In this document: positions 50,040 through 58,646 of the stretch, piece by piece
How positions within the stretch are numbered: position 1 is the stretch's first letter
Layout: every line of letters starts with the position of its first letter
Origin: Dyadobacter soli
Lineage (GTDB): Bacteria; Bacteroidota; Bacteroidia; Cytophagales; Spirosomataceae
Length of the DNA: 64,000 nt
Direction of reading: 5' to 3'
NCBI RefSeq assembly: GCF_900101885.1
Contig: NZ_FNAN01000019.1
Coordinates: 124,001 to 188,000 of the forward strand
Program-made: the position numbers and the translations under genes
Notes under the pieces: model-generated
Told to the model about the DNA's origin: nothing
Databases searched by the model: none
What the model saw: the letters and a program-made list of their open reading frames with translations, nothing else

Positions 50040-51326
50040 ATGCAAAGAAAATTAATCCGGTCGACCGGAGCGCTGGCAGTGCTGGCTGCCACAGTGGCAA
50101 CGAGCGCAGCGTTGTTTGGTTACCGCACCGAAACCCTCGAAAAATCCCCCCTCTACACGCCGGTCGAAGCAAAAGAACTGAAACTACCCGCGGGCTTTTC
50201 GGCCACGGTGCTTGCCACTGACCTCGGTGCTACCCGGCATATGGTGGTGGGTAAAAACGGCGACATGTATGTAAAGCTTTCCAAACTCAAAGACGGAAAA
50301 GGCATTTATCTGCTGCGCGATACGAACGGAGATGGCGCAATCGACGAGCAGAAGCTTTTCGGCGACTACCCCGGTACAGGCATCGCGATCAGGGACGGCT
50401 ATTTGTACAGCTCTTCCAACAAAGGTGTTTTCAGATATAAACTGAATGAAAAGGACGAAATCATCGATTTTGATAAATCGGAAAACATTATCAGCGGACT
50501 GACCGACCACGGCCGTGATAATGCGAAGCCACTCGCGCTCGACAGCAAGGGAAATATCTACGTTACCGTTGGTTCCTACAATGACAATTGCCGCGGAGCA
50601 GGGTCGGCGAAAGGCATGTCGCCCTGCACGATCCTCGATTCGGCAGGCGGGATCTGGCGTTTCAAGGCCGGGCAGCTCAACCAGCAGTTTTCTGACGGTA
50701 CCCGCTATGCAACCGGCGTTAAAAATGCCGTTGGGATCGATTGGGACAACAAAACCAATGCATTGTATGCCACCACGCACGGCCGCGGCAAGTTCGACGA
50801 CATGTACCCGCAATATTATACGCCCAAGCACAGCGCCGAGCTGCCTTCCGAAACGCTTTACCGCTTAAAAGAAGGCGACGACGCGGGCTGGCCATACATT
50901 TATTACGATCATTTCCAGAACAAAAAAATGCTGGCGCCCGAATACGGCGGCGATGGCAAGAAGACAGGCGGCGAGAAGGCGATCGATCCGCTGGTGGCGT
51001 TTCCGGCGCATTTAGGGCCCAATGCATTGATGTTCTACACCGGAAATATGTTCCCGGCGCGGTACCGCAATGGCGCTTTCATCGCTTTTCACAGCCAGTC
51101 GGCGGAGCTGAAAAAGGGTTACCTCGTGGCATTTGTGCCTTTCGTGAATGGTAAGCCGGGCAAATGGGAGATTTTTGCCGACAATTTCGCCGGCACCGAC
51201 CTCGCCAAACCCACTGGCCCGATTCAGCACCGCCCATGCGGCCTCGCACAAGGCCCCGACGGCGCGCTGTACGTGACCGACGATTTGAATGGGACGATTT
51301 TCAAAATTGCCTACAAGAAGAAGTAG
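50040..51326 (+). CDS. PQQ-type soluble sugar dehydrogenase (sorbosone/glucose dehydrogenase family)
   Basis: The protein (428 residues from the second Met) has a signal peptide (STGALAVLAATVATSAALF) and a six-bladed beta-propeller. KLPAGFSATVLATDLGATRHM at the start of the propeller, FRYKLNEKDEI and TGVKNAVGIDWDNKTNALYATTHGRG are typical of L-sorbosone/aldose dehydrogenases. It would oxidise an aldose or aldehyde in the periplasm with PQQ, if the cofactor is made or taken up. The ATG at 50013 would add nine residues before the signal and is less likely. A shared hairpin separates it from the convergent cyclase gene. Confidence 0.85.
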   Translation: MQRKLIRSTGALAVLAATVATSAALFGYRTETLEKSPLYTPVEAKELKLPAGFSATVLATDLGATRHMVVGKNGDMYVKLSKLKDGKGIYLLRDTNGDGAIDEQKLFGDYPGTGIAIRDGYLYSSSNKGVFRYKLNEKDEIIDFDKSENIISGLTDHGRDNAKPLALDSKGNIYVTVGSYNDNCRGAGSAKGMSPCTILDSAGGIWRFKAGQLNQQFSDGTRYATGVKNAVGIDWDNKTNALYATTHGRGKFDDMYPQYYTPKHSAELPSETLYRLKEGDDAGWPYIYYDHFQNKKMLAPEYGGDGKKTGGEKAIDPLVAFPAHLGPNALMFYTGNMFPARYRNGAFIAFHSQSAELKKGYLVAFVPFVNGKPGKWEIFADNFAGTDLAKPTGPIQHRPCGLAQGPDGALYVTDDLNGTIFKIAYKKK

Positions 51327-51337
51327 GCGTTCAATTA

Positions 51338-51379
51338 AAAACCGGGATTGATAGTTTTAACGCTACCAGTCCCGGTTTT
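51338..51379. terminator. Bidirectional terminator
   Basis: AAAACCGGGA (51338-51347) pairs with TCCCGGTTTT (51370-51379); the stem extends by TTGATAG/CTACCAG with one mismatch. A-runs and T-runs on both sides let it serve both convergent genes. Confidence 0.8.
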
Positions 51380-51399
51380 CAAACTTTGAACTAATCACT

Positions 51400-52284
51400 T
51401 TATACTTTTGACAACGTAGCAAACGCCCGTACCGGGAATGTTCCTACGCCTTTGAACTTGGGCGGCACCGCGCTGAACAGGTAGCCCGAAGCAGGTAGTT
51501 TGTCCAGATTGCAAAGGTGCTCGCATATCAGGATTTCGGCGCCGAGCAAAATGGTGTGTACCGGGCGGCTGTTGCCACGGGTATCGTCGATGTTATGGCT
51601 GTCGATGCCTACGAGTTTCACGCCGCAGTCGCGCAGATATTCGGCCGCTTCACGCGTGAGGAACGGGTGGTTTTCGAAATAGGCTTCCGTATTCCAGTTT
51701 TTCGACCAGCCTGTATGCACAATCACCGCCTTGCCACGGATTTCAAGGTTTTGGAAAAATTCAATACCGATTTCCACAGCACCCGTCGCGTCGATCGTGA
51801 CCGCATCGAGGTTTGCAAATGCCTCCAATGCAACTTCCGAAAGGTCCTTTCCATGCGCGTAGCGGTGAAACGGGCAATCGATATAAGTACCCGTGTTACT
51901 TACCATTTCAATTTTCCCGATCTGAAACTCGGTACCTTCTTCGTACCGGCCTTTGGAGTCTTCCCTGCTTAAAAAGTCGCAGATTACCGGCGCCGGAAGG
52001 CCTTTGTAAGTGACTAATCCGTCAAAAATCGTGTGACTCAGGTCGACGAGCAATTCCGCCGACGGCTCATTGAGCGGCTGGCGTTTATGTTTTTCCTGAA
52101 TATAGAATTTATTGAGGATCTTAACTTTGCCTACCATCAACAACCTGAGATCATTGATAATATAGTCGGCCAGTTCGGCATCGGTAATGGTTTCGCCGGC
52201 GATATCCAGCCGGAAATCCTGTCCCTGAATGCCGCCGCCATTGGTAAATTCAATATCAAAGTCAAAAACTACCCGGTGATCCAT
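51400..52284 (-). CDS. Cyclase-family protein with altered metal-binding motif and N-terminal extension
   Basis: The 294-residue protein has a C-terminal cyclase (kynurenine formamidase/isatin hydrolase-like) domain from about residue 78: DLSHTIFDGLVTYKGLPAP, then IDSHNIDD and the final EHLCNLDKLPASGYLFSAVP. The family motif HxGTHxDxPxH appears as NTGTYIDCPFH, so the first two metal His are replaced by Asn and Tyr while Asp and the last His remain. The first 75 residues (FDFDIEFTNGGGIQGQDFRL) form an extra small domain. Such altered members exist in many Bacteroidota, and their substrate is unknown. The DUF1080 gene lies 18 bases upstream in the same direction. Confidence 0.8.
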   Translation of the reverse strand: MDHRVVFDFDIEFTNGGGIQGQDFRLDIAGETITDAELADYIINDLRLLMVGKVKILNKFYIQEKHKRQPLNEPSAELLVDLSHTIFDGLVTYKGLPAPVICDFLSREDSKGRYEEGTEFQIGKIEMVSNTGTYIDCPFHRYAHGKDLSEVALEAFANLDAVTIDATGAVEIGIEFFQNLEIRGKAVIVHTGWSKNWNTEAYFENHPFLTREAAEYLRDCGVKLVGIDSHNIDDTRGNSRPVHTILLGAEILICEHLCNLDKLPASGYLFSAVPPKFKGVGTFPVRAFATLSKV

Positions 52285-52302
52285 CAGTCAAATTAATGTA
52301 TT

Positions 52303-53085
52303 TCAAAAATTGGTATCCGCCTTGTCCAGTTCCATTTCCTTGATCCAGATATTGCGGTAATACACATCGTGGCCTTCCGATTGCAGTTTCAAACCGCCGG
52401 GCGTGTCGGTAATGCCCTTTCCGCCGTCGTTACCACCATCGATTCCCGAGTTTTTGCCGCCCCAAACCTGGCTGATCTTCTGGTTGGTATGCACTTTTTT
52501 ACCATTGAAATACAAGGTTACCATCGGTTGCTCCACCAGCTTGCCGTCCTTAAACCGCGCCGCGCGGAACAGGATATCGTACGAATTCCACTTCCCGATG
52601 CCGTTGTATGCATGATAGGGCGATTTGGACTCGTTGATCACCGCCGCCATCCCGTGCGACGTCGTATCGCCGTCGAGTACCTGGATTTCGTACCGGTTTT
52701 GAAGGTAAACACCGCTGTTTCCACCCGGTTTGGTGATCAGGAACTCCACATGGGCGCGGAAATCCTTGAATTGCTTCCTGGTAACGATATCCGCTGAGCC
52801 GTACAACCCGCCCGCAGAGGCCGGATCGTTGCAATTGATCACCGTGCCTTTATCTACCGGGTCATTCACTACCGTCCATTTGATCGGTGGCTTGGCCGCA
52901 AATCGCGGGCCTTCCCAGTAAATCCATTTTTCATCGAGCATTTTGCGGCTGCCGTCGAGGTACACTTCGGCGCCTTTCGGGGCTTTCACGCCCACGCCTA
53001 CCTGTGCGCACGCGAGACCTGTGAATGCGATGGCGAGCGCCTGGCCGAGGAAAATGCTTTTCAGCTTCGAGAAATTTCGGTTCAT
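52303..53085 (-). CDS. DUF1080 protein (3-keto-disaccharide hydrolase family), secreted
   Basis: The 260-residue protein has a signal peptide (IFLGQALAIAFTGLACAQ) that ends in a possible lipobox (GLAC) and a single DUF1080 jelly-roll domain: FKDFRAHVEFLITKPGGNSGVYLQNRYEIQVLD and the C-terminal GGLKLQSEGHDVYYRNIWIK are diagnostic. Members of this family hydrolyse 3-keto-glycosides in the periplasm. The position beside the cyclase-family gene could be an operon (18-base gap). No 3-dehydrogenase for glycosides is visible nearby. Confidence 0.88.
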   Translation of the reverse strand: MNRNFSKLKSIFLGQALAIAFTGLACAQVGVGVKAPKGAEVYLDGSRKMLDEKWIYWEGPRFAAKPPIKWTVVNDPVDKGTVINCNDPASAGGLYGSADIVTRKQFKDFRAHVEFLITKPGGNSGVYLQNRYEIQVLDGDTTSHGMAAVINESKSPYHAYNGIGKWNSYDILFRAARFKDGKLVEQPMVTLYFNGKKVHTNQKISQVWGGKNSGIDGGNDGGKGITDTPGGLKLQSEGHDVYYRNIWIKEMELDKADTNF

Positions 53086-53146
53086 ATTGTTGTCGTTTTT
53101 TATGCTGGTTATAAGGGTTGGAAAAATTAGAATTTACTCGCCTGGG

Positions 53147-55513
53147 TTATAACTTCTCTTCAAAGAGCTTCAAAATGCGCTTGTACTCGTCGGTCCACGA
53201 GGATGCTTCCACAAAACCATGATCTTCCATCGGATAGGAGGCGAGCTCCCAGTTGTTTTTACCGAGCTCGATCAGCCGCTGCGACAGGCGCACCACATCC
53301 TGGTAATGCACGTTCACATCCACCATTCCGTGGCAGATGAGCAAATGATTTTTCAAACCGGCCGCATGGTAAATGGGCGAGCTTTTGCGGTAAGCGAGGC
53401 TATCGGCTTGCGGCTCGTTGAGGATGTTGGCCGTATACGACTGGTTATAGGCTGCCCAGTCGGTCACGGGGCGCAATGCGGCACCCGCTGCGAACACGTC
53501 CGGCGTGGTGAACAGCGCCATTAATGTGATAAAGCCGCCATACGAGCCGCCGTAAATACCGATCTTTTTAGGATCGACGCCATAGGTTTTTACGAGCCAT
53601 TGCGCGCCGTCGGTGTGGTCGGTGAGGTCCTTGCCGCCCATGAAGCGGTAAATGCCCGTACGCCAGTCGTGGCCATAGCCCGAGCTTGCCCGGTAATCCA
53701 TATCAAGCACGGTGTAGCCCTTGTCGGTGAGCAGGTTATGGAACATGTATTCCCGGAAATACTGGCTCCACCATTTGTGGGCATTTTGCAGGTAACCCGC
53801 GCCGTGCACAAAAATCACCGCTTTGCCATTCGACTGTTTCGGTTCGTAAACGCGTGCATAAATGTCCTGTCCGTCGGTAGCTTTAATGGTCACTACTTTC
53901 GCCTCGCGCCAGGGGTAGGAGAGGAATTCGGGTGAAACCGAGCGGGTAATCTGCACCGGCTGCGCATTCTTCGCGAATGCATTATCGAGCAGATAGAGCT
54001 CCCAGGGCGCAGTACTTTTGGAGAAGCGGATGGCCAGGTTCTTTTCGTCGGGCGACAGTGTCATCTCATGCGCGCCAGGCGTGTGTGTGAGGCGCGTACG
54101 TGCGCCGCCGGTTGCTGACATCCGGTAAACGTGCTGCTCGCCTGGGTGTACTTCGTTGGTAATGAGGTAGAAAGTCTTTTTATCTTTTGAAAGTACCACA
54201 TTCTGCACCTCGAACCGCCCCGACGTCAATGCGGTCTTCTTGCCGGTACTGATATTAAATGTGTACAAATGCGAGTAACCGGTAACTTCGCTCTGGAAAT
54301 AGATGGTCTGGTCGTCGAGCCAGCCTATTTCACCTGCGCTTTGTGGGTAACCGCCCACGCCCGGGCCGCCGATCCACGCTTCGTCGCGCTGGCGGTCAAG
54401 GAGTTTTAGCGAAAGCGTCGCCGGGTCGAATGACATTATCCAGCGGTCCTTGCTATCCAGCGAACGGACGATGACCACTGCATGCTGCCCGTTATCCGAC
54501 CAGAACGGCCCGTGGAAAATCACTTTCCGTTCCTTTTTCTTCCAGGCGGTGTCCAGCTTGGGGTAATCTTTCAGGTAATCGGGTTTGTCGTGAATGCCGG
54601 GAATGTCCGCTGTCGCCACTTTTCGGGCGGTATCTTTTTTAACATCATAAACCCAAAACTCACTCTCCGACAGCGGCGCACCGACCTTGGTACGTGCCGA
54701 AATATCTTCCGTGAAGCCGCTTTCCGTCACATAATTCGGAACAATTGTGGATTTGGCGCTCTTATCCGTTTGGGTAAGCCCGTAGGTAACAAACCGGCCG
54801 TCGGGACTCGCCTTCTGGTTTGTCACGTTTTTTTCGCCCAGGTAAATTTCCTTCGGGCGGGTGGGCTTGTCGGCCTCCGTCACTTTCTTGCCGGCGTCCT
54901 TTTTACCTTTTCTTTCTTTTAAAACCTCAAACATGCCGAGCTGGTCGGCTTTCAGGAATTTCTCCTGGTCGCCAGGCTTGCTGTCCGCTTTTTTGGTGCC
55001 TGTTTTAAAATCGGTCAACTGGCTTACCAGTCCGGAAGCCAGTGCAATGCTGAAAAGATTGTTGCTTCTCTCAAAAACTACCGCCGTCTCATCCCCGCTG
55101 AATGCCGGGTCAGATTCGCGCTCCGTTGTGTTCGTAAGCTGGCGGATCGAGAAATCTTTGTAGTTAATGATATAAATGTCCCCATTCTTCTCATAAAGGC
55201 GCATCGAGCGGGCGCGGTTGTAAATGCCGTTTTTGCCCGGCATACGCCGACGATCAGCCGGAGCTACCTTGCTTATCTTTTTCCCCGCAAGCGAATAAGC
55301 ATACAGCGAATCGGAAGGATTTTTATCCGGGTTCCAATTGAAATACACCGTTTTGGAATCATCGGCCCAGGTAATGTCGCTCGGCGAAGTCCCAATCCAC
55401 ATTTTCGGGTCGCGCATGATTTTCTCGACGGTAAGCGGAGCGAGGGATTGAGCGTGAAGGTGATTAATGCAAAAGAAAGAAATGAAAAGAGAGAGCTTGT
55501 AAAAATGGTTCAT
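53147..55513 (-). CDS. S9 family prolyl oligopeptidase (DPP IV-type) peptidase, secreted
   Basis: The 788-residue protein has a signal peptide (LSLFISFFCINHLHAQ), a beta-propeller up to about residue 545, and an alpha/beta-hydrolase domain. The nucleophile Ser lies in GIYGGSYGGFITLMAL (GxSxG), the catalytic Asp in HGMVDVNVHYQD and the His in MEDHGF. It should cleave dipeptides, often after Pro or Ala, from exported peptides in the periplasm. The Met at 55540 would add nine residues before the signal; 55513 is preferred. A Lys-rich insertion at about residues 200-225 in the propeller is unusual. Confidence 0.92.
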   Translation of the reverse strand: MNHFYKLSLFISFFCINHLHAQSLAPLTVEKIMRDPKMWIGTSPSDITWADDSKTVYFNWNPDKNPSDSLYAYSLAGKKISKVAPADRRRMPGKNGIYNRARSMRLYEKNGDIYIINYKDFSIRQLTNTTERESDPAFSGDETAVVFERSNNLFSIALASGLVSQLTDFKTGTKKADSKPGDQEKFLKADQLGMFEVLKERKGKKDAGKKVTEADKPTRPKEIYLGEKNVTNQKASPDGRFVTYGLTQTDKSAKSTIVPNYVTESGFTEDISARTKVGAPLSESEFWVYDVKKDTARKVATADIPGIHDKPDYLKDYPKLDTAWKKKERKVIFHGPFWSDNGQHAVVIVRSLDSKDRWIMSFDPATLSLKLLDRQRDEAWIGGPGVGGYPQSAGEIGWLDDQTIYFQSEVTGYSHLYTFNISTGKKTALTSGRFEVQNVVLSKDKKTFYLITNEVHPGEQHVYRMSATGGARTRLTHTPGAHEMTLSPDEKNLAIRFSKSTAPWELYLLDNAFAKNAQPVQITRSVSPEFLSYPWREAKVVTIKATDGQDIYARVYEPKQSNGKAVIFVHGAGYLQNAHKWWSQYFREYMFHNLLTDKGYTVLDMDYRASSGYGHDWRTGIYRFMGGKDLTDHTDGAQWLVKTYGVDPKKIGIYGGSYGGFITLMALFTTPDVFAAGAALRPVTDWAAYNQSYTANILNEPQADSLAYRKSSPIYHAAGLKNHLLICHGMVDVNVHYQDVVRLSQRLIELGKNNWELASYPMEDHGFVEASSWTDEYKRILKLFEEKL

Positions 55514-55560
55514 GTTTGAAGTTTTGAAAATGCAATGCAATCAGTTGCCCTGCGCAACCT

Positions 55561-55848
55561 TTATTCCTGGTATGGAATAGCTTTGATAAGGCGGGTGTTG
55601 TTAAGTTCTTCGATAATAACCGTGTCTTCGGCGGGGATGATGCCTCGCTTGATCCAGTTACTAACGGTCTGTGTATTAGGTATGTTAAATCGCCTGCAAT
55701 ATTCGGCTACGGTTATCCAATCGTGCAGTTCGTAAATTTTGCCGTCCTTCGAAAGGTAATTCTGTGCTTTTTCCAAAGTTTCCCGCGCGGCTTGAAGCAA
55801 TTCTTCGAGCTGGTCCGGGCCTGATTCAGTGATTGTTTTCGTTTGCAT
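55561..55848 (-). CDS. Small helix-turn-helix DNA-binding protein
   Basis: The 95-residue protein has a helix-turn-helix in WITVAEYCRRFNIPNTQTVSNWIKRG, of the excisionase/MerR type, followed by a short strand-rich end. The N-terminal 45 residues form a probable helix. It would bind DNA as a small regulator. It is the second gene of a two-gene unit with the 51-residue protein, four bases apart, and a palindrome lies upstream of both. No integrase or phage genes are near, so an excisionase role is unlikely. Confidence 0.7.
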   Translation of the reverse strand: MQTKTITESGPDQLEELLQAARETLEKAQNYLSKDGKIYELHDWITVAEYCRRFNIPNTQTVSNWIKRGIIPAEDTVIIEELNNTRLIKAIPYQE

Positions 55849-55852
55849 GATT

Positions 55853-56008
55853 CTACCGTTTCCTTTTTTCTAACTCTTCCAACACCTGCATTAGCTTAGA
55901 TATCACGTCCAGCACTGCGTCGGTCTGTTCCGTTGTCATCTCATGTTGAAAATCCCGCAAATACTGTCGTAGTGAAGCGATCCGCATGCGAATCTCCATT
56001 TCGTTCAT
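55853..56008 (-). CDS. Small coiled-coil hypothetical protein
   Basis: The 51-residue protein (MNEMEIRMRIASLRQYLRDF, then TTEQTDAVLDVISKLMQVLEELEKRKR) is predicted to be two helices with heptad spacing. I do not recognise a family. It is co-directional with and four bases from the HTH gene. The frame is open from 56038, but the ATG at 56008 gives the better start. Confidence 0.55.
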   Translation of the reverse strand: MNEMEIRMRIASLRQYLRDFQHEMTTEQTDAVLDVISKLMQVLEELEKRKR

Positions 56009-56041
56009 AGTGTGCGATTTTTTTGAAGCAATATACAAAAT

Positions 56042-56056
56042 GTTACGTTTCGTAAC
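56042..56056. promoter_or_regulatory. Palindrome GTTACG-TTT-CGTAAC, possible operator
   Basis: A perfect 6-bp inverted repeat with a three-base centre lies between the small HTH operon (minus strand, start 56008) and the M1 aminopeptidase promoter (plus strand, 56074-56106). Its position suits an operator for the HTH protein or another regulator. Confidence 0.5.
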
Positions 56057-56073
56057 GGAATAGGGAGGGAGAT

Positions 56074-56106
56074 TTGTCCGGTATTAAATTGGATATACTA
56101 TTTTTG
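56074..56106 (+). promoter_or_regulatory. Promoter of the M1 aminopeptidase gene
   Basis: TTTG at 56074-56077, 21 bases and TATTTTTG at 56099-56106 match the consensus. The predicted start near 56113 leaves an 11-base leader to the ATG at 56124. Confidence 0.65.
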
Positions 56107-56123
56107 AGCGTATCCTTTATCCC

Positions 56124-58646
56124 ATGACTTTCATACGCTCGTTCCTTTTCTTCGCCGCTGTAATTTGTACGGCCCTCGCTTGCACGCGCACGCAAAACCC
56201 TAACCCCGAAAAAGGCGTTTCATTCGCGCTGAACCAGTACCGTAAGCAACATATCGACAGTATCCGGTACCAGATCGAACTGGATATTCCGGCGGGTAAG
56301 GTGGGGAAGATTTTGGGGAAAGAGACGATTTCGTTCAACCTGGATGCGTTGGATTCTGCGCTCGTGCTGGATTTTAATGTGGGCGACGGGCATTTGCAGG
56401 AAGTACGCGCTGGTGGCGAAAAAATAGATTATCAGTTTGTTAATGAGCATATTGTCATCGATGCGAAGCATTTGACCAAGGGCAAAAACGAGATCGGGAT
56501 TGATTTCGTGGCGGGGGATTTGTCGCTGAACAGGAGCGAAGATTACTTGTACACGCTTTTTGTGCCCGACCGCGCTTCTACGTGTTTCCCATTGTTCGAT
56601 CAGCCGAACCTGAAAGCTTCGTACCAACTGACTTTGAAAACGCCCCAGGATTGGGAGGCGGTTTCCAATGGGAAGCTCAGCGCGAAAACGGTCGAAAATG
56701 GCAAGAGCGTTTACCGGTTCGGCGAGACGAAGCCGGTGAGCTCCTACCTTTTTGCATTTGCTGCGGGTAAATTTTTCAAAGAGACCCGAATGCTGGATGG
56801 CCGGGAGATGACGATGTATTACCGGGAAACGGACACAGCCAAGGTAAACCGCAACCGCAACGAGGTTTTTCAGCTGCACGCCAAGTCGCTCGCGTGGCTG
56901 GAAGCATACACGGCGATCGATTATCCGTTCGGGAAATTTGATTTTGTACTGCTGCCATCATTCCAATATGGCGGAATGGAGCATCCCGGTGCGGTTTTTT
57001 ACAATGAACCGTCCCTTTTTCTCGACGAAAATGCATCGGTGAACCGCCGCATGGCCCGGGCGAGTGTGATCGCGCACGAGTCGGCACATATGTGGTTCGG
57101 CGACCTGGTGACGATGGACTGGTTCAACGATGTGTGGCTGAAAGAGGTCTTCGCGAATTTTATGGCGGCCAAGATTGTCCACCCGAGTTTTCCGGAGATC
57201 AATCACGATTTGCGTTTCCTGCTGGCGCATTACCCGAATGCCTATGAAGTGGATCGGACAGCCGGTACCAACCCGGTTTTACAGCAGCTCGGCAACCTGA
57301 AAAACGCCGGAACGCTTTACGGGGCTATTATTTATATGAAGGCGCCGATTGTCATGCGGCAATTGGAGCGGAAGATCGGCGAGCCGTTGATGCAGGAAAG
57401 CCTGCGCGCGTATTTGAAAAACTATTCATTCGGCAATGCGCATTGGGACGATCTGATCGGTATTATCGACAAGCGTACGCCGCAGGATATTACCGCATGG
57501 AGTAATGTGTGGGTGAAAACACCGGGTATGCCGGAGTATGGCGTTGAAGCAGGTAAACTGGTGCAGTTGAAGGATTCCGTATCGGGGCGCGTTTGGGAGC
57601 AGCCGCTGGTTTTGAAAACGATGCAGAACAACGAACTGGTTTTCCCAAACAATGACGGAACGGGTTATGGTTATTTTAAAATGGATACGACGTCCAAAGC
57701 ATGGTTTTTCGAAAACTATGGCAATGCGGTTTCGGCCGATCCGGTTTTCCGGGGGGCGATGCTGGTGAATATCTGGGAAGGATTGCTGCGCGGTGATGGG
57801 CCGGCGCCGGAAAAATTGGTGAATTATAATTTGAATGCATTGCCCAAAGAGCAAAATCCTCTGCTGGTAGACTATTTACTGGGTAACCTGCAAAGCAGCT
57901 GGTGGGTGTTCCTGAATGCCAATCAGAGGGGCGCATACCAGCAGCGGATGGAGCAGACACTGTGGCAACTTTTGAATACTACCAAAGATAAAGGCATTCA
58001 AACGTCCTATTTCAGGGCATTTAAAGCGATAGCGCTGACGGACGACGGCTGGCAGAAAATGGACGGGCTTTGGACCGGCAAGCTGGAAGTAGAGGGGCTG
58101 GTATTGTCCGAAGAAGACAAGATTTCACTGGCTTATGAGCTTGCATTGAAGGGGAAAGGTGACGGCAAGGCGATTCTGGAAGCGCAGTTGAATGCTACGA
58201 AAAACCCGGACCGGAAAGCGCGGATGCAATTTGTAATGCCTGCATTAAGCCCCGACGAAGCCACGCGCGATGCGTTTTTTGAAACACTCAAAAAAGAAGA
58301 AAACCGCGAGAAAGAAGCCTGGGTGCTGGATGCACTGGCCTACCTGCATCACCCGCTGCGTACGGGAAGTGCATTGAAATACCTCCGGCCTTCGCTCGAT
58401 CTGTTACAAGAAATTCAGCTTACGGGCGACATATTTTTCCCGACGCGCTGGCTGCACAATACATTCGCGGGTCATTCGTCGCCGGAAGCGGCGCGGATTG
58501 CGCAGGCATTTTTGCAGGAACACCCGGATTACCCCTATTTTTTGAAAAACAAAATATTGCAAGCGACCGATTTGCTTGATCGTTCGGTAAAACTTTCCGC
58601 GACTTATGCCCAAAAAGAGCATTCCCCTGCATTATCTCAGCAATGA
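56124..58646 (+). CDS. M1 family aminopeptidase lipoprotein (APN-like)
   Basis: The 840-residue protein has a lipoprotein signal with lipobox TALAC (Cys20). The M1 catalytic domain shows the exopeptidase motif GGMEHPGA at about residue 280 and the zinc site HESAHMWFGDLVTMDWFNDVWLKE at about 318-341 (HExxH, 18 residues, Glu), followed by the helical C-terminal domain. It removes N-terminal amino acids from peptides in the periplasm or at the outer membrane. The His in GGMEHP in place of the more common Asn is a known variant. The AraC gene starts 41 bases before its stop codon. Confidence 0.93.
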   Translation: MTFIRSFLFFAAVICTALACTRTQNPNPEKGVSFALNQYRKQHIDSIRYQIELDIPAGKVGKILGKETISFNLDALDSALVLDFNVGDGHLQEVRAGGEKIDYQFVNEHIVIDAKHLTKGKNEIGIDFVAGDLSLNRSEDYLYTLFVPDRASTCFPLFDQPNLKASYQLTLKTPQDWEAVSNGKLSAKTVENGKSVYRFGETKPVSSYLFAFAAGKFFKETRMLDGREMTMYYRETDTAKVNRNRNEVFQLHAKSLAWLEAYTAIDYPFGKFDFVLLPSFQYGGMEHPGAVFYNEPSLFLDENASVNRRMARASVIAHESAHMWFGDLVTMDWFNDVWLKEVFANFMAAKIVHPSFPEINHDLRFLLAHYPNAYEVDRTAGTNPVLQQLGNLKNAGTLYGAIIYMKAPIVMRQLERKIGEPLMQESLRAYLKNYSFGNAHWDDLIGIIDKRTPQDITAWSNVWVKTPGMPEYGVEAGKLVQLKDSVSGRVWEQPLVLKTMQNNELVFPNNDGTGYGYFKMDTTSKAWFFENYGNAVSADPVFRGAMLVNIWEGLLRGDGPAPEKLVNYNLNALPKEQNPLLVDYLLGNLQSSWWVFLNANQRGAYQQRMEQTLWQLLNTTKDKGIQTSYFRAFKAIALTDDGWQKMDGLWTGKLEVEGLVLSEEDKISLAYELALKGKGDGKAILEAQLNATKNPDRKARMQFVMPALSPDEATRDAFFETLKKEENREKEAWVLDALAYLHHPLRTGSALKYLRPSLDLLQEIQLTGDIFFPTRWLHNTFAGHSSPEAARIAQAFLQEHPDYPYFLKNKILQATDLLDRSVKLSATYAQKEHSPALSQQ

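Noticed and set aside
55561..56008. Phage excisionase and small phage gene
   Set aside because: No integrase, attachment site or other phage gene is nearby, and both flanks are ordinary peptidase genes.
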